Of a stretch of DNA of 64,000 bases, positions 1 through 11,543 are shown one piece after another (position 1 is the stretch's first letter; every line of letters begins with the position of its first letter). A program made the position numbers and the translations under genes. The notes beneath the pieces were generated by a model. It saw only the letters and a program-made list of their open reading frames with translations. It made no database searches and was not told the origin of the DNA. The stretch spans positions 109,939 through 173,938 of the forward strand of contig FWWN02000624.1 in the NCBI GenBank assembly GCA_900175165.2, read 5' to 3'. The DNA comes from Rhizomucor pusillus (taxonomy: Eukaryota; Mucoromycota; Mucoromycetes; Mucorales; Lichtheimiaceae).

Positions 1-2
1 CA

Positions 3-362
3 AAGTGGCTCGCTTGTTTCCGCGACAGTGTTGGCACGGAGGAATTCAGCGTTGAGCAAGACGACCGCTCTGTCGTGGATACAGCCCGCGAAGTGGCAAA
101 TGGCGAACCTTTATCGAATGGATACGAGTTTATATTGGATTTGCTGCCGCCCATGAGCGATAGTCTTGGAGAGATATGGACGTTTATGATGAAAGACAAG
201 ATTCCAAATACGGAAAAAGGACAAATCAAAGCGATCATATCCAGTGTAAGCTTCGAACGCTTAATTAATTTGAAAAGATGTGCTGATGATTTGATGCTGC
301 GCACAGACATTAGAAGAACTGTGGGATGTCATGGAAAAACGGTCTATAAGGAACTTGGCTAG
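3..362 (+). CDS. C-terminal part of an unrecognised protein (5' truncated by window edge)
   Basis: An open frame runs from the first bases of the window to the TAG at 360-362 with no internal stop, so this is the last exon of a gene beginning to the left. About 119 residues are visible. The tail contains the stretches FILDLLPPMSDSLGEIW and FERLINLKRCADDLMLRTDI, an ordinary mixed helical composition. No domain is recognised. A 256-nt gap without an obvious gene separates it from the next gene on the same strand. The assignment as coding rests on the long open frame and codon-like composition only. Confidence 0.5.
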   Translation, partial: KWLACFRDSVGTEEFSVEQDDRSVVDTAREVANGEPLSNGYEFILDLLPPMSDSLGEIWTFMMKDKIPNTEKGQIKAIISSVSFERLINLKRCADDLMLRTDIRRTVGCHGKTVYKELG

Positions 363-618
363 AATTGATATGCATCGTGATTTCTCTCGAGAGTAAGTTA
401 TATGAAGTGAAAAAGAAAAGTGGTGGAGAATAGTCTCAATCAACAGTTATGTAAGATTGACGGCCAAACGAATCCTTGTGGCGCTGTGTCTTGTTGGCTG
501 GCGTTTTAAGAACGATTCGCCTTCACACCGCGATGTAAGCCAGAAAAATAATATTGGACATTTGTCTATTACTAAACGATAATGTATATTCACATTGGTT
601 CATTAGGTTTGCGAGTAT

Positions 619-1143
619 ATGCTATCACTTATCGTCGAACCGAAACAGCAGCAGCAACAGCAACAGCAGCAGCAGCAGGAGGCAAACGCCGCGATGCAAC
701 AGCCAGGAGCACAAGCGGCAACAGCACCTACAGACATAGCCTGGCAGCAGGCAAACTCGTACCAAAACATGACGTTGCAAGAGCAGGCTAATGCCGTGTA
801 TCAAGACACACTGGAAGAAGCCCCGCGACAAATGCTTCCTACTCCTCAACAGCAGCAGCAACGCGGAAAACGTCCCAGGCGCTGGCCGGATCATACAATT
901 ATCCAACCATACCTCAAATCCACACCAGCCTCGAAAGAGGAAAAGGAACTCAGAGAGAAGCTTGAAGCACAGCAGATTGGTCCACCCGGAAGTGCGCTCT
1001 GGTACATCAATACGATGAAAACCTTGTCGCTGACGGGAAAGCGAGTCAGTGACGATCAACAGGACGATGAAACCGTGCTCATCTACAAAAAGGGAAGATG
1101 GATACGCAGACAGAAGGAGTTTGATGGATATGTAGCGTCTTAG
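619..1143 (+). CDS. Poly-Gln protein of unknown function
   Basis: A single-exon frame of 174 codons starts at ATG 619 and ends with TAG at 1141-1143. Residues 10-20 are an uninterrupted glutamine run and a second short Q run occurs near residue 77. The C-terminal two thirds are non-repetitive and basic, with GKRPRRWPDHTIIQPYL and a charged helix KEEKELREKLEAQQ, ending in a Trp/Arg-rich patch. This looks like a small nuclear or regulatory protein, but no known domain is seen. The true start could lie on an upstream exon. The polyQ tract also creates misleading open frames on both strands. Confidence 0.5.
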   Translation: MLSLIVEPKQQQQQQQQQQQEANAAMQQPGAQAATAPTDIAWQQANSYQNMTLQEQANAVYQDTLEEAPRQMLPTPQQQQQRGKRPRRWPDHTIIQPYLKSTPASKEEKELREKLEAQQIGPPGSALWYINTMKTLSLTGKRVSDDQQDDETVLIYKKGRWIRRQKEFDGYVAS

Positions 1144-1222
1144 CGTATACGCATACGCTCATTTTGTATGCTTTTTTTCTCTTTTACTTGTGCCAATCCC
1201 AAATGGAAAAATTGTGTAAAAA

Positions 1223-1629
1223 TTACCTCCAATGAATATAAATGTCCATGTTGAAATTGGCAGCAGACTGGGAAGGTAGCTCAATGTTCCAGCGCTTGGC
1301 GAGCTCGGCAGCTACAGAATTCATTAGCTCGCATTTTTTTTTTAAAAAAAAAAAAGACTTAGTAGTTAGTATATCAGCAGTAACGGGCGGTTTGAAAGGA
1401 CTGTAAAGTAGAAAGTGCTTGCGTGAATACTTGCGGGTGTGTAGTAGTTGCCAAACAGGTCGATTTTCGTGCACTTATTACACTTGCAAGGGAAGTACTC
1501 GAAAAACTTTATGTCGGCAGGCATGTTGAGGCAATGTCGAGATGAAGACCTTATTTTCAGGTGCAGCAATTTCATGTAATCATGCAGGAACTTTGCAGGA
1601 ACCAATCGGTATATGCAACGCAATTTCAC
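1223..1629 (-). pseudogene. Relic of a Cys-rich repeat-type protein
   Basis: On the minus strand two overlapping frames carry protein-like text. One reads MPADIKFFEYFPCKCNKC followed by TKIDLFGNYYTPASIH, a CxCxxC zinc-ligand-like cluster. The other, nearer 1230-1330, reads NSVAAELAKRWNIELPS. They are separated by a T10/A12 homopolymer block at about 1336-1356 and lie in different frames, with no start-to-stop gene joining them. I read this as decayed coding sequence, probably of a repeat family. The rest of 1144-1919 shows nothing recognisable. Confidence 0.3.
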
Positions 1630-1919
1630 CAGATGTACTTGTACTCAAGAATGCCAATGATTATACAGGTTTTCATTTCTCAGTCCTCATCCTCTACTCT
1701 ACTACATATTATAATCCGTATCTGGATATTTTGATCTGTAGTCAAAACAATACAGTTTTATATTCTTGCCTTTGTAAAATTGAAACTTGGTAAAATAAGA
1801 TGGAGGCGACGACGTTACTTTCCAGAAGGTGTGTAGTTCCCGATGTACTGTCCATTTTCCTTTTTAGACTCGCTATACAGTATATTGCAAACAAAGTAAA
1901 TCATGTAGTGGGGCTAGAC

Positions 1920-3673
1920 TTAGAGTATTCTGTAGAGTGGTATGATGGCAATTTGCTGCGCTGGTTGTCTGTACTGTTCAAAGCCGATTCCATCATCTAC
2001 AGGCTGACGCACTGGACGGATCACTCTGATATTTGCCACCGGTGAGCTGCTCTCAGCTTGATCGCTGGTATTATTTCCGATATACCTGCAAGCAATGCTC
2101 TTAGTATATTTTTATCGCAGAATCTCGATGTTTGAGAAAACGAGCCTAAATACCTCTGGATAAACTGCTGAGTACGATCATGCAATACCAGCCGTCGAGT
2201 TTTGCGCGCTGGTTTTTGATCTTCTGACTCTTGCGGTCTCAGTTTTTGATTCCACATGACTTCTCCTGTCCGTTTTCCAAGTGGACTGTGATCATAGATA
2301 CTCTCAATTGTTCTCGATTGCTCCTCTGTAACATATACAGAGCTAGCACTGCTTTCCTCGATGGGTTTATCTGTTATCTTGCTTGCAGTCAGGGGAACGG
2401 GCTGGAGCATATTCTTGAATTGTGCCCAATCCTCAATCAGACAGTTTGCTTTCCATTGTTGGTTTGTTTCCATGCGAGTTTGTGTATCTTGGCGGTCGAT
2501 GGCGGTAAGAGTACCCTGCTTCTGCCAGCGTGAACTTGCATTATCGAATCCATCCACTGCATCATACTCCTCCTTTCCTTGATCACTCGTCCGTATCGCT
2601 GCAGAAGATTCCATAGTCTCGTCAGAGTGTTCTTGTCGCATATCTTGAGATGCCTTCATATCCTTCATAGCACCATGGGTATCCATTGTATTTACGCTGT
2701 CATTGTCTGAAACTTTTCCTTGATACGTTTCTTCGTCGGATATAGCGCTGCTTCGGTTATCGATCGTAGCCAAGTACTCTCTCCGCGTTCCACGGCTGCT
2801 GATGTTGCTGCCTTCTTCATATTCTTCCTCCCTTAAGTATATCAGACCATCCTCGGTTGCCTGTGTGGTTTTCTGTGCATCATCTTCGTCAGAAGTGCTT
2901 CCATCAGACCAGATGCTGCCATCATCTGCTGTGTTGTCCCTTTGGCTATCAGAATGTTTGGTCTGAGTCGACTCTTTATCGATATCCTCTTCTTCAAATT
3001 GAAAATACTCCATCTCTTGACTGATCGTACCCAACGGTGGGGTATAAGACGTCTCAACACTATTGTCTCTCGAAGATCCGCCAGAACGTTCTTCTTGACA
3101 AGTCGATGATGGACTGTCCACGTTGTCGCGCGACTCCACGAGTGACAACTTCTCCAAATTTCTGGCAAGTGTATCAGCTAGATTTTCATTGCGTGGATCG
3201 TCTCTTGATACCAGATAGATGACATCCTTGACTTCGCGGCCATGCTGCCCTCCTTCACGATACTTTCTTCCATGGTCAGATTCCGAGTTTTCATCGTCAT
3301 CGTAGCCATACTCAGTCTGCATGAAGGAAGTTGGACTTGTTTCATAAGTCAATTGCTTATTTCTTTGTGGAGGATAACCGAAAGCTTCTCCAAAGTTGTC
3401 ACAATTTGTGTATTTTTTATCAATTTGTTCTAATGATAATGGTGTCATTGAGGTATTTGAAGACAGTGTGCGTCCGAATTCTATGCAGAAGATGGTACGT
3501 ATTCGCATCGATGAGCATGTAACAGACAAAGCGGTCTGAAGCCTCTGACTACCTCTCTCAGAAAGCCGGTAAGCTATATCAACGTCATCATCTGAATCGG
3601 AATCAGCACGATAAAAAGAGGACAAAGCATCTCTGGGACTATTGCTGTCCTGCGAAAGGTAGTTTGTGTTCAT
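1920..3673 (-). CDS. Acidic, Ser/Asp/Glu-rich protein of unknown function
   Basis: A long frame begins at ATG 3671-3673 (MNTNYLSQDSNSPRDALSSF) and stays open for about 540 codons. It is rich in Asp, Glu and Ser, with no membrane segment or recognisable fold, and resembles a disordered nuclear or phospho-regulated protein. The frame reaches a stop at 2021, but a short intron (donor gtatat just upstream of 2080, acceptor in the cagag around 2034) would join it in phase to an exon reading VIRPVRQPVDDGIGFEQY and ending with TAA at 1920-1922. That downstream text is protein-like, so I prefer the longer model. If unspliced, the protein ends at 2021. No homologue is recognised. Confidence 0.5.
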
Positions 3674-3833
3674 AAAGTAGATCGTGAGTGTACAAGATAT
3701 ATGGTAACGTAAGGTACAAGGAAAGCGGGAGAAGGAAGGGAAGAGAAAGAAAAGAGTGGCGGAGCAATGGTGTGGGTGTTAAGGTTATACACGATTCATG
3801 CAAACAATGGGTCGAACATTTAGCATTGTTCCA

Positions 3834-5110
3834 TCAGCCCATGACTTGACCCCAGGCGTTGCTCATGGTCTGGACGCCCCAGTTGGCATTCTGCATAGCT
3901 TCGGCGTTCGGATTCATTCCTTGAGCATCCTCTCTAACGTGCTTCAATGCAACAATCTTAGTGTAGATCCAAGTGAAGCACGCCATGAAGAAGGAGCCAA
4001 GGCCAAAAATCAAGAATCCTGCAAGTTCGGCGCTTCCGGTGCTTGCATCGGTCAGAGCGATGGCGAGTTTCACAAAGAAACCGATGATTAGCATAAGTCC
4101 CCACGCAGCGGTCATGATTCGCAAATCCATTCTGAATCGCGCCATGTTGCGATACGTCCAATCGAGTTTCTCGGCCTTTGTCATGCGGCGATCCCGGCTA
4201 AGGCGGTGCTCGTCTTGCTTTTGGAGGTCTTCGTCGGTTTCCGCGCGAGGCATGATCTGGTTCGCGAGTTCGTAGATGACAGGACGCATCTTGTAGGAGC
4301 CAATGCGGATGGGGATGAGAGATACAAGGCAGATGACACCTACTATCAACGGCACCAAACTTTCCAAGATAGCTGCTGTCACGCCTTCTGGTTCGGCAAT
4401 GGACTTGAGAGCGAAATTAATAAAGATTTTTCCAAAATCGCGGTCTCACGTTACACTTACCACGATACCGGAAAGGAGAAAGCTCACTCCGGCAATAAGC
4501 CCAAGGATATCGAACGTTCTCGTCTTTAACATCCGGCTAAATTTTTTCCAGCATTGTCAGTTCTTTTGTACACTTATTTATCGCTTGTCGTGTTGATATC
4601 TTACAGTACTACAATGAGCAAAGGAGGGCACGCTGCCACAACCATAGCTACAATCTGACCAAGATGCGGCTTCAGTAGATGATACAGCAAAATTGGCAGA
4701 CCAATAGACCACAGGATGGCGAGAATAAAGTTCCAGATGGGTCTTCCACGGATGAACTCAAACGTGAAAATATCCTGAAGCTCACCAAGGTCCATGGGCT
4801 TCTCCTCGTCTTGTTCATGTATCCGGTATTTTAAATTCAAGGGTCGATTATCTTCGTTACCATCGGCGTTCACGGGCACGTTTTCAAATGTATCTCGCCG
4901 GCTGCTGTTATCGTAGGCATTACCCGCCGGTGGACCGTCAGGAGGAGCAGGAGGAGGAGGCGCCGAGGACGCAGCATTAGCGTATGCATTGCCATGGTAA
5001 GGTGGGTAGGCTTGCTGCTGACCGACCGGGTTGCTGTTCGCGTAGCAGTTTTGCCGGTACGCTGGAACATAGTTTACTTGACTTTCTTTAGATCGACTCC
5101 AGAAAGGCAT
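3834..5110 (-). CDS. Multi-pass membrane protein, VC0807-like
   Basis: Three exons (4605-5110, 4461-4536, 3834-4403) give 383 codons plus stop. The N-terminal 130 residues are hydrophilic and rich in Pro, Asn and Tyr (NAYANAASSAPPPPAPPDGP). At least five hydrophobic segments follow, including FILAILWSIGLPILLYHLL, IVAMVVAACPPLLIVVL, FDILGLIAGVSFLLSGIV and LVPLIVGVICLVSLIPI. The phases fit: the first intron joins LIVVL to RMLKTRTFD and the second joins SGIV to SIAEPEG. The arrangement resembles bacterial VC0807-type integral membrane proteins of unknown function, an attribution from memory of the family. A transporter role is possible but not shown. Confidence 0.7.
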
Positions 5111-6353
5111 GGCCCCCTATGAAATGTTGCCAAGATTTGCATAGCCTGTCAACCCGGGGACAAGTGGCTCGCGTTCCGTTTTCATTCAAACTTCGGGAAA
5201 CGTTTTTCCCTTTTCCGGATTTTCCAAACTCGAAACAATGGTGGGATACACCAATTCTTGGCAAGAACAACATATCTCGCGTCCTGCACCACGCCTCCCA
5301 GATGTTTGTTAGTTGCCCCGTCAGAGAGATTGTAATAGTTATCGCTTTAAATAATATCTGTGTATGCAACGCGATAAATGGACAGCAAGGCAACCAAGGG
5401 AAGATGGATTCTGCTCGTCAGCAATCGAGTAAATGTAAGCATTTGTCACCAGTATCGAGAAACCAGATTACTGGAATCGATGTGGACAAGCTACCTTCAT
5501 ATAATGGAATACATAAATTAGAATAGAGTGTGTTTGCATAGACCAAGTAAGATTGCGGATGTTTTCACAGGGACAACACGTTAAGACATTCAATGCTAAC
5601 CCAGTTCCTGCCAAGGGTGCCTCAAGTTAGCAATAAGTCCTGTTGAAATGATGTTCATTCAGGTCCCTGGCGTGGATTTCGCTATCTTGTGTTGCATTGC
5701 TGCTCTAATTGGCCACAAATCTGCCTAATGTCGATTGCGTCCAAAAACATTCAGACTCCTTTTCATCTTTTTCACATCAGGCCTGATACTGCGTGGGTAA
5801 TATGGAAAGAGTAGCTATGTATATCCTCGTTAGTTGACCTTTCGTATTAAACATTAGCATAATATAAACGTCTTTCAAACCCTTATGCATCGTGACATTC
5901 TGTAAAGGGCCCTGATTTCGATATATTTCTTTATCACATCAAAGAAACATACCAGCCTGTTGCGTTCGGAGATGCTGGTACAAAGTGTTGCAGGTACCAA
6001 TGATCTACAAGTTTCTCACCCATTATGCAACATTCATGCTATACAATGAACCTGTTGTCATCTGATTACGAATAAGTAAAATATAGCTTTAATGAGACTA
6101 GATACGATCACAGAGTAACATAAAGCATGTAACCTAAGCAAAACGAGTAATTTCTTATCCACTTTATATTAGCATTGTATTCCTCGAGCGCAGGAAGTAG
6201 CCATGACAGAAATGCAAGATTTTTCCAAATTTGGAATGGAGAGAGCGGGGCACGAGTTGCGCAGGAAAAAGGGCGCTCAAAAAGCTGGCCCCGCGCGCGC
6301 GCAGTAACTGGGTTCTTTCTCGTTGGATTCTTTTGCTTTTTGTAAAGAACCTC
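5111..6353. other. Long intergenic region, nothing recognised
   Basis: This 1.24-kb stretch lies between the divergently transcribed membrane-protein and carboxypeptidase genes. It presumably holds both promoters. The short open frames inside (for example 5119-5526) have no protein-like composition or splice partners. The sequence immediately upstream of 6354 is a C/T-rich leader (ttctttctcgttggattcttttgctttttg), common before fungal start codons. Confidence 0.4.
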
Positions 6354-8215
6354 ATGCCTACGATCACTTCACTCACCAAGGTGGCTGCGCTGGCTGCCGC
6401 CACAGCCATAGTCAGCTTTGGCTGCGTGTCTGCCGAAGGAAACTTTTTGCAGCAACAAGTTGACGGTTTATCGACGTCTTGGCGCCACGGAAAGGATATC
6501 CTGCAGCAACAGGAGCTTCCGAACTGGTTTCCCAAGTTCCCCTCTTACGCACGCAACGGTGACTTTATCAAGACTTTCTCACACCCTGCATTCCCTGGAT
6601 ATTCCGTCAGATACAAGAAACCTGCTCTCTGTGATCCTGACGTTAAGCAGGTAAAATCCGATCCCCCCAATCGATCACGATAAAGTTACCTATGCAGTTT
6701 TTGCTTCCATGAGTACAGATTAGCGGCTACTTGGATATCTCTGATGACCAGCATTTCTTCTTTTGGTTCTTTGAATCCAGAGACAAGCCTTCCAAGGATC
6801 CCCTCGTTCTCTGGCTGAACGGTGGACCTGGCTGCTCGTCTTTAACTGGTCTGTTCATGGAACTTGGGTGAGTAATTCAGAACAAATAGCGTGTGAATGT
6901 AGAAGCGCTAACGGATTAGTGATATAGACCATGCATGGTCGATAAGGGCGGTCAAAGTACAAGCTACAACAAGTATTCCTGGAACAACAATGCAAACGTC
7001 ATCTTCTTGGACCAGGTATGTGAAAATTCAAAGGAGAATCCCGTTTCAGATACAGTGCTTACTAATGAGTGGTGTTTCAGCCTTTGAATGTTGGTTACTC
7101 GTACGGCAGAGGAGGCGCCTCCAACTCGGTCGATGCGGCCAAGCATGTCTATGCTTTCCTTCAGCTTTTCTTCAAGGAATTCCCCGAGTACGCGTCGCTT
7201 GATTTCCATGTTGCTGGCGAGTCATGTGAGTAATCTCCGTCTCTTCGGCGTTCCCCCGGTCCTAATCTTGCATCCCACCCACCGCAGATGCCGGACATTA
7301 CATTCCCGCTATCGGCACTGAGCTCAACAAGAACAACAAGGGCAAGTTCACGACAGCTGGCCTGCGTGAAAATGCGCAGTCCTTGGCTCCTATCAACCTC
7401 AAGTCCCTCCTTATCGGTAACGGCTTGACCGATCCTTTGATCCAATACAAGTATTATGCCAAAATGGCCTGCGAAAACTCTTACGGCCCCGTCCTTGATA
7501 AACGAACCTGCGATACAATGGAACAACAATATCCCGCCTGCGCTCGTCTCATTGAAGGCTGCTACAGCTCTGGAAGCGTTTTCACTTGCTTGCCTGCCGC
7601 CATGAAATGCAACAAGGACCAGATCTCGCCCTATCAGCAAACCGGCAGGAATGTGTACGATGTGCGCAAGGACTGCGAAGGCGGCGACCTCTGCTACCCT
7701 ATCATGGACGATATCTCAAAGTACCTCAACAAGGAAGATGTCAAGAAGGCTCTTGGTGCGCAGGTCGATAACTATGAGAGCTGCAACATGCAAATCAACT
7801 TCAAATTCAACGTGAGTCCTCTGCCTCTGTCCTTTACAATCGCCTAGATTTATTGATGATACTCTAGATGGCGGGTGACTGGATGCGCCCTTACGTTGAC
7901 GATGTTCCACCGCTTCTTGAAGATAACATCCGCATCCTTATCTACGCTGGCGACGCAGACTACATCTGCAACTGGATGGGTAACAAGGCATGGACTGTCG
8001 AACTGCCCTGGGAAGGCCACGAGGAGTTTGCACGTGCCAATGACACCGAGTGGAAATCGACTATTACTGGAAAGCACGCCGGTGATTTGCGCAGAACTGA
8101 AGATGGCCGATTTGCTTTCTTGCGCGTTTTCGGTGCTGGACACATGGTTCCTTACGACCAGCCCGAAGCTGCTTTGGATATGCTCAATGACTGGGTTAAG
8201 GGCAAACTCGAGTAA
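6354..8215 (+). CDS. PRC1: Carboxypeptidase Y (serine carboxypeptidase, S10)
   Basis: Six exons (6354-6650, 6719-6867, 6928-7015, 7081-7225, 7288-7811, 7868-8215) give 516 residues in perfect phase. The start [20 protein letters not shown] is a typical signal peptide, followed by a pro-region of about 90 residues. The oxyanion-hole motif LNGGPGCSS is present. The catalytic triad is visible as Ser226 in GESYAGHY (split by intron 4), Asp432 in GDADYICNW and His493 in [11 protein letters not shown]. Length and order match fungal vacuolar carboxypeptidase Y, which trims C-terminal residues during protein turnover. All catalytic residues are intact, so the enzyme should be active. A secreted paralogue cannot be excluded. 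Confidence 0.95.
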
Positions 8216-8522
8216 ACGTCAACATCCTAATGGATGCAGAGCGAGTTTAATGTTCTCACTTTTATCTCGTTGTTTTCTTTTCGTGACAAAGAAGCATACA
8301 TATACAAGCTGCTAGGAGTGTGATGAATGGATGTACAATATTTCACAATGTCACGTTATATAAACGGATCATTCGATTGAATCATCCCCTCACTTGTCAA
8401 GTGTTAATTTCTCAAACATAACTTTGATGGATGGATGGATGGGTAGATGAGAAATATTATAATACGGATATATTTGAAGGATTAGATCAAGAGAGAAAGA
8501 GAGTGATAAAATAAGGTATTCA
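8216..8522. other. Convergent intergenic gap with a short GATG microsatellite
   Basis: The 307 nt between the ends of two converging genes hold 3' UTR-like T-rich sequence and a small perfect tetranucleotide repeat (gatggatggatggatggg, around 8427-8446). No gene is seen. Confidence 0.5.
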
Positions 8523-10370
8523 TTATTTCTTGGCTCCAGCAAAAAGTTTCGTCAGAGATACTTTTTTGCTAACAAAGGAACGCACGACAGAGTTCTTGTT
8601 ATCCTTGACTGACGATTTGTCAGTTAACTTTCTGCTGAATGGTTTTGTTGGGAACGAGCGGCTTTTCGTGAGGACAGGCATACTTGAAGTCTCAGGGATC
8701 ACTTTGTCTTCAGCGTCCTCGCTGTTTGCAACAAAAGAGCGACAGTGTTGATCCATTTGCGGCGAAGTAGGAATGGGCATAGGAGGTGGGACACATCGAG
8801 GAGCCAAATTTTTGCTGATAGGTCGAAAAGCAGAAATGCTGGACTCGCTCCGTGTAATGATATTGGTGGTATTATTATTATTATTACTACTATTAGCGAC
8901 AGAGTTAGAGGAGTGCGTGTAGTTTTGTATCAGTGCAGTGTAAAGATCATCCTCGTCCAGTTCTTCTGGCACGGAATTAATCCGACTATTGTCCGATGAC
9001 GACGATGACAAAGACGAAGATGTTGACGACTGATGAACGCTGTTGTTGTCAGAAGTGCTCTGATGAGGCGAGCGGTGAGCGCTGTGATACGAAGTGCTGC
9101 TGCAACTGCTACTTCTTGCCAATGGCTGGGTGTGCTCTGCATCAACCGCGGACAGACTCTTTTTGATAACTGGATAGTTGCAAAACACGCAGACGCTCGA
9201 GTAGTTATTGTTGCTGTTGCTGTTGCTGTTAGTACTATTGCTGCTCTGTCCGTTACTGAACCAACTTTTCCAGTATCCGGTATCTCCGTAGCTTTCATCG
9301 CTGCTACTGCTGATATTATCGTCGGCTGCAAACTTGCTACTGGTTGTACCGTAATCGATCTGGCGAGGATAGTATCGGTGGTAATTAACTGCTGGTTGGA
9401 ATCCACCAGACATGCAATAATCCTGTTGCTCATATTCAAATTGCTGCTGATACTGCTCCTTTTCCTCTTCATCTTGTTGCTGTTGCTGCTGCTGCTGCTG
9501 CTGCTGAGACCGGCTCAATGTGCAGTTAGGTGCAGACGGCGATGGAACTAGGCGCAATGGACGAGGCGACAACGATGTCGTCGTTGTTGTCGTCGTCTTT
9601 TTTTCTTCCTGCTTGCGTCTTTCCAACTTTCCAGGACTCCAAATGATCCCCATTTCTTGGTCGCTGCTCCGGTTCGTTCGGTCAAGCCGGCGAAGCAGAG
9701 GCGCATGCATTTCTTGGTCTTGTTCGTCGGCCAGCGACGTCAGTGAAGATCTCTGCTGCTCTTTAGTTTGGTGCCGTGGAAGCAGCGGCGATAGCGATAA
9801 AGAAGAGGAATCAAACGTAACATTGTCCTTAACGTCGAACGCGGTTGACAGCTCCTGCCGTGCTTGCAGCAGCCGCTGCATCATCCGCAGCCCCAGGATA
9901 TTTACAGTACGAATAGCCTCCATCTGATCCAGCGTATCCCGCGTGTTCCATGCTTGGGCGCATTGCATGATATGCTGCGAGTCTACCCATTGCTCGTCCA
10001 GAAACCGATCAATGAAGTGCAAAAGACGGGTTTCTCGAGAGGCATAGTCGGCGACGCTGCTGGCGGCGCTGCTGCTGCTGTCAGTTTCCGTAGCTAGCGC
10101 TGCCGACGAGGATGATGATGCAAAGACGTGCTGTGTCGTCCATTGCTGGACGAGCTCCTTGTATTCTGTTAAAACAGTGGGGTCTTTTGGATCATGCAAC
10201 AGTGGTTTGCGTGTAACATAGGTTGCGAATCTGGGTAATGGTTGGTCGTCTTTTAACGAGTGTGAAGGGCGGTGCGCGTCCTGCGCTGACACCTGTTCAG
10301 AAGCACAAAGCATAGATGATGCTGGGCGGTGAAGGATGATAAAAGGACGGTAAAGGGACAGATAGAGCAA
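8523..10370 (-). CDS. Ser/Gln/Asn-rich protein of unknown function
   Basis: One uninterrupted frame of 615 codons ends at TAA 8523. The start may be the first ATG at 10370 or, more likely, the second in-frame ATG at 10313, since the first 19 residues are atypical. An N-terminal folded part (about residues 45-180) contains KDPTVLTEYKELVQQW and MEAIRTVNILGLRMMQRLLQ. The middle is low-complexity, with a run of about ten Gln near residue 290, and serine and asparagine blocks follow. The C-terminus is short and basic (VSKKVSLTKLFAGAKK). It is probably a fungus-specific regulatory or cell-cortex protein; no domain is recognised. Confidence 0.65.
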   Translation of the reverse strand: MLYLSLYRPFIILHRPASSMLCASEQVSAQDAHRPSHSLKDDQPLPRFATYVTRKPLLHDPKDPTVLTEYKELVQQWTTQHVFASSSSSAALATETDSSSSAASSVADYASRETRLLHFIDRFLDEQWVDSQHIMQCAQAWNTRDTLDQMEAIRTVNILGLRMMQRLLQARQELSTAFDVKDNVTFDSSSLSLSPLLPRHQTKEQQRSSLTSLADEQDQEMHAPLLRRLDRTNRSSDQEMGIIWSPGKLERRKQEEKKTTTTTTTSLSPRPLRLVPSPSAPNCTLSRSQQQQQQQQQQQDEEEKEQYQQQFEYEQQDYCMSGGFQPAVNYHRYYPRQIDYGTTSSKFAADDNISSSSDESYGDTGYWKSWFSNGQSSNSTNSNSNSNNNYSSVCVFCNYPVIKKSLSAVDAEHTQPLARSSSCSSTSYHSAHRSPHQSTSDNNSVHQSSTSSSLSSSSSDNSRINSVPEELDEDDLYTALIQNYTHSSNSVANSSNNNNNTTNIITRSESSISAFRPISKNLAPRCVPPPMPIPTSPQMDQHCRSFVANSEDAEDKVIPETSSMPVLTKSRSFPTKPFSRKLTDKSSVKDNKNSVVRSFVSKKVSLTKLFAGAKK

Positions 10371-11543
10371 ATAAAAGATAGAAATGTCACTGCTTCTTTG
10401 ACCTCGTCTTCCTTGTTAAAAGTATTACATTCCAAAGTATTAAAAAAGGCGACCCATCCCTGTCAAACGATGAACCCCTTTCAATTTGCCCTTTCTTCTG
10501 GTCTCTCTATCTCGATATGGTAATTTATCGTCTTGCATGCACAATATCGTGTATGGAATGCAACATGCGCTAGACTATTCTACCAACCTATTTTACTTTT
10601 ACATGCAAGAACAAGGACTAAAGCAGGACACTTTGGAAACAACTTAGATTGCTATTTATATATTTCTCTGTAAGTTTGGATGACCGTATTCACTTATGAG
10701 ATCTTCATAAATTTCTACTACGTTAATACACAATGTAATAAGTGGTAAGCGTCTGGCAAGTCGATCTAGCTAAATTGTATATTCGTACATTGTTCTGGTG
10801 TGAAGTCATAATGATATTGATTTCCTCTCCAGTTGGCGGCTCCTGAGGAGGAAAAAAGTTGTAGAAAATGAAAAAAAACGGTTTGTGGCAAGATATTTGA
10901 TGTAAGGAGCTTTGTCACTATTTTAATGAAAATAAACGGCGATAGCTTTCAAACTAATAAAAAGATATAATAGAAGAAAACCTGTATGTGCCTCGCAACC
11001 TCCTTCCATATCTGGCGGGACACCGCAACTTGTTTAAAACTATTATTGACAGCCGATTTGTCCCGAAACTGTACTGTTCCTCTAGTATCCCTTGAGTATA
11101 GTTATATGCTAACTGTTCTTAAGCATTGAACAAACGTTAGAGGGATCAATGATCGATAAACGCTGGTGGTTGGCTAATGGAAAACTCACACGAAGATGGA
11201 ACAACGCGTGTTGTCCGATACAAGACGATTTGACTATCATTTATTCTGTCGATTTATATTGACATATGACGGGGAATGTGAGCAAGTGAAGACGACCACG
11301 AAAAGGGTTTCGGTGAGTAATCAGCACAGGTTGATTTTATCCTCTTGAGCCTGTTTCATTTGTATGATTCCTGACAACAAGATGATATCTGATGTGTTTC
11401 TGCATGCGAGGACACAAACTTGCTCGTGATCGCAGGTCGTCCGGTGCGACAATGCTGTCTTTCAATATCGTGAACATTGTTTACTTGTATGAAACGGATA
11501 ACCCACGCATCTTTCTCCTTCCTTTCCCTCTTCAGTCTAAAGC
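10371..11543. other. AT-rich intergenic region between divergent genes
   Basis: This 1.17-kb stretch lies between two divergent genes and is AT-rich with no convincing open frame on either strand. It presumably contains the promoters of both neighbours. A C/T-rich leader (tttctccttcctttccctcttcag) precedes the start codon at 11544. Confidence 0.4.

Noticed and set aside
625..1059. Minus-strand leucine-rich open frame
   Set aside because: It is the complement of the CAG/poly-Gln tract, giving poly-Leu, a typical shadow of a repeat.
2231..2533. Plus-strand open frame of 100 codons
   Set aside because: It lies wholly antisense to the acidic protein gene and shows no domain or signals.
5119..5526. 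Plus-strand open frame of 135 codons between two divergent genes
   Set aside because: No recognisable domain, no intron signals and atypical composition; most likely chance in promoter DNA.
6231..6353. Extended N-terminus of the carboxypeptidase
   Set aside because: The frame is open upstream, but the sequence is Arg/Ala-rich leader and the ATG at 6354 gives a proper signal peptide.
9033..9551. Plus-strand hydrophobic frame resembling a membrane protein
   Set aside because: It is the complement of Ser/Asn/Gln-rich coding DNA; the Val/Leu runs are a codon artefact.
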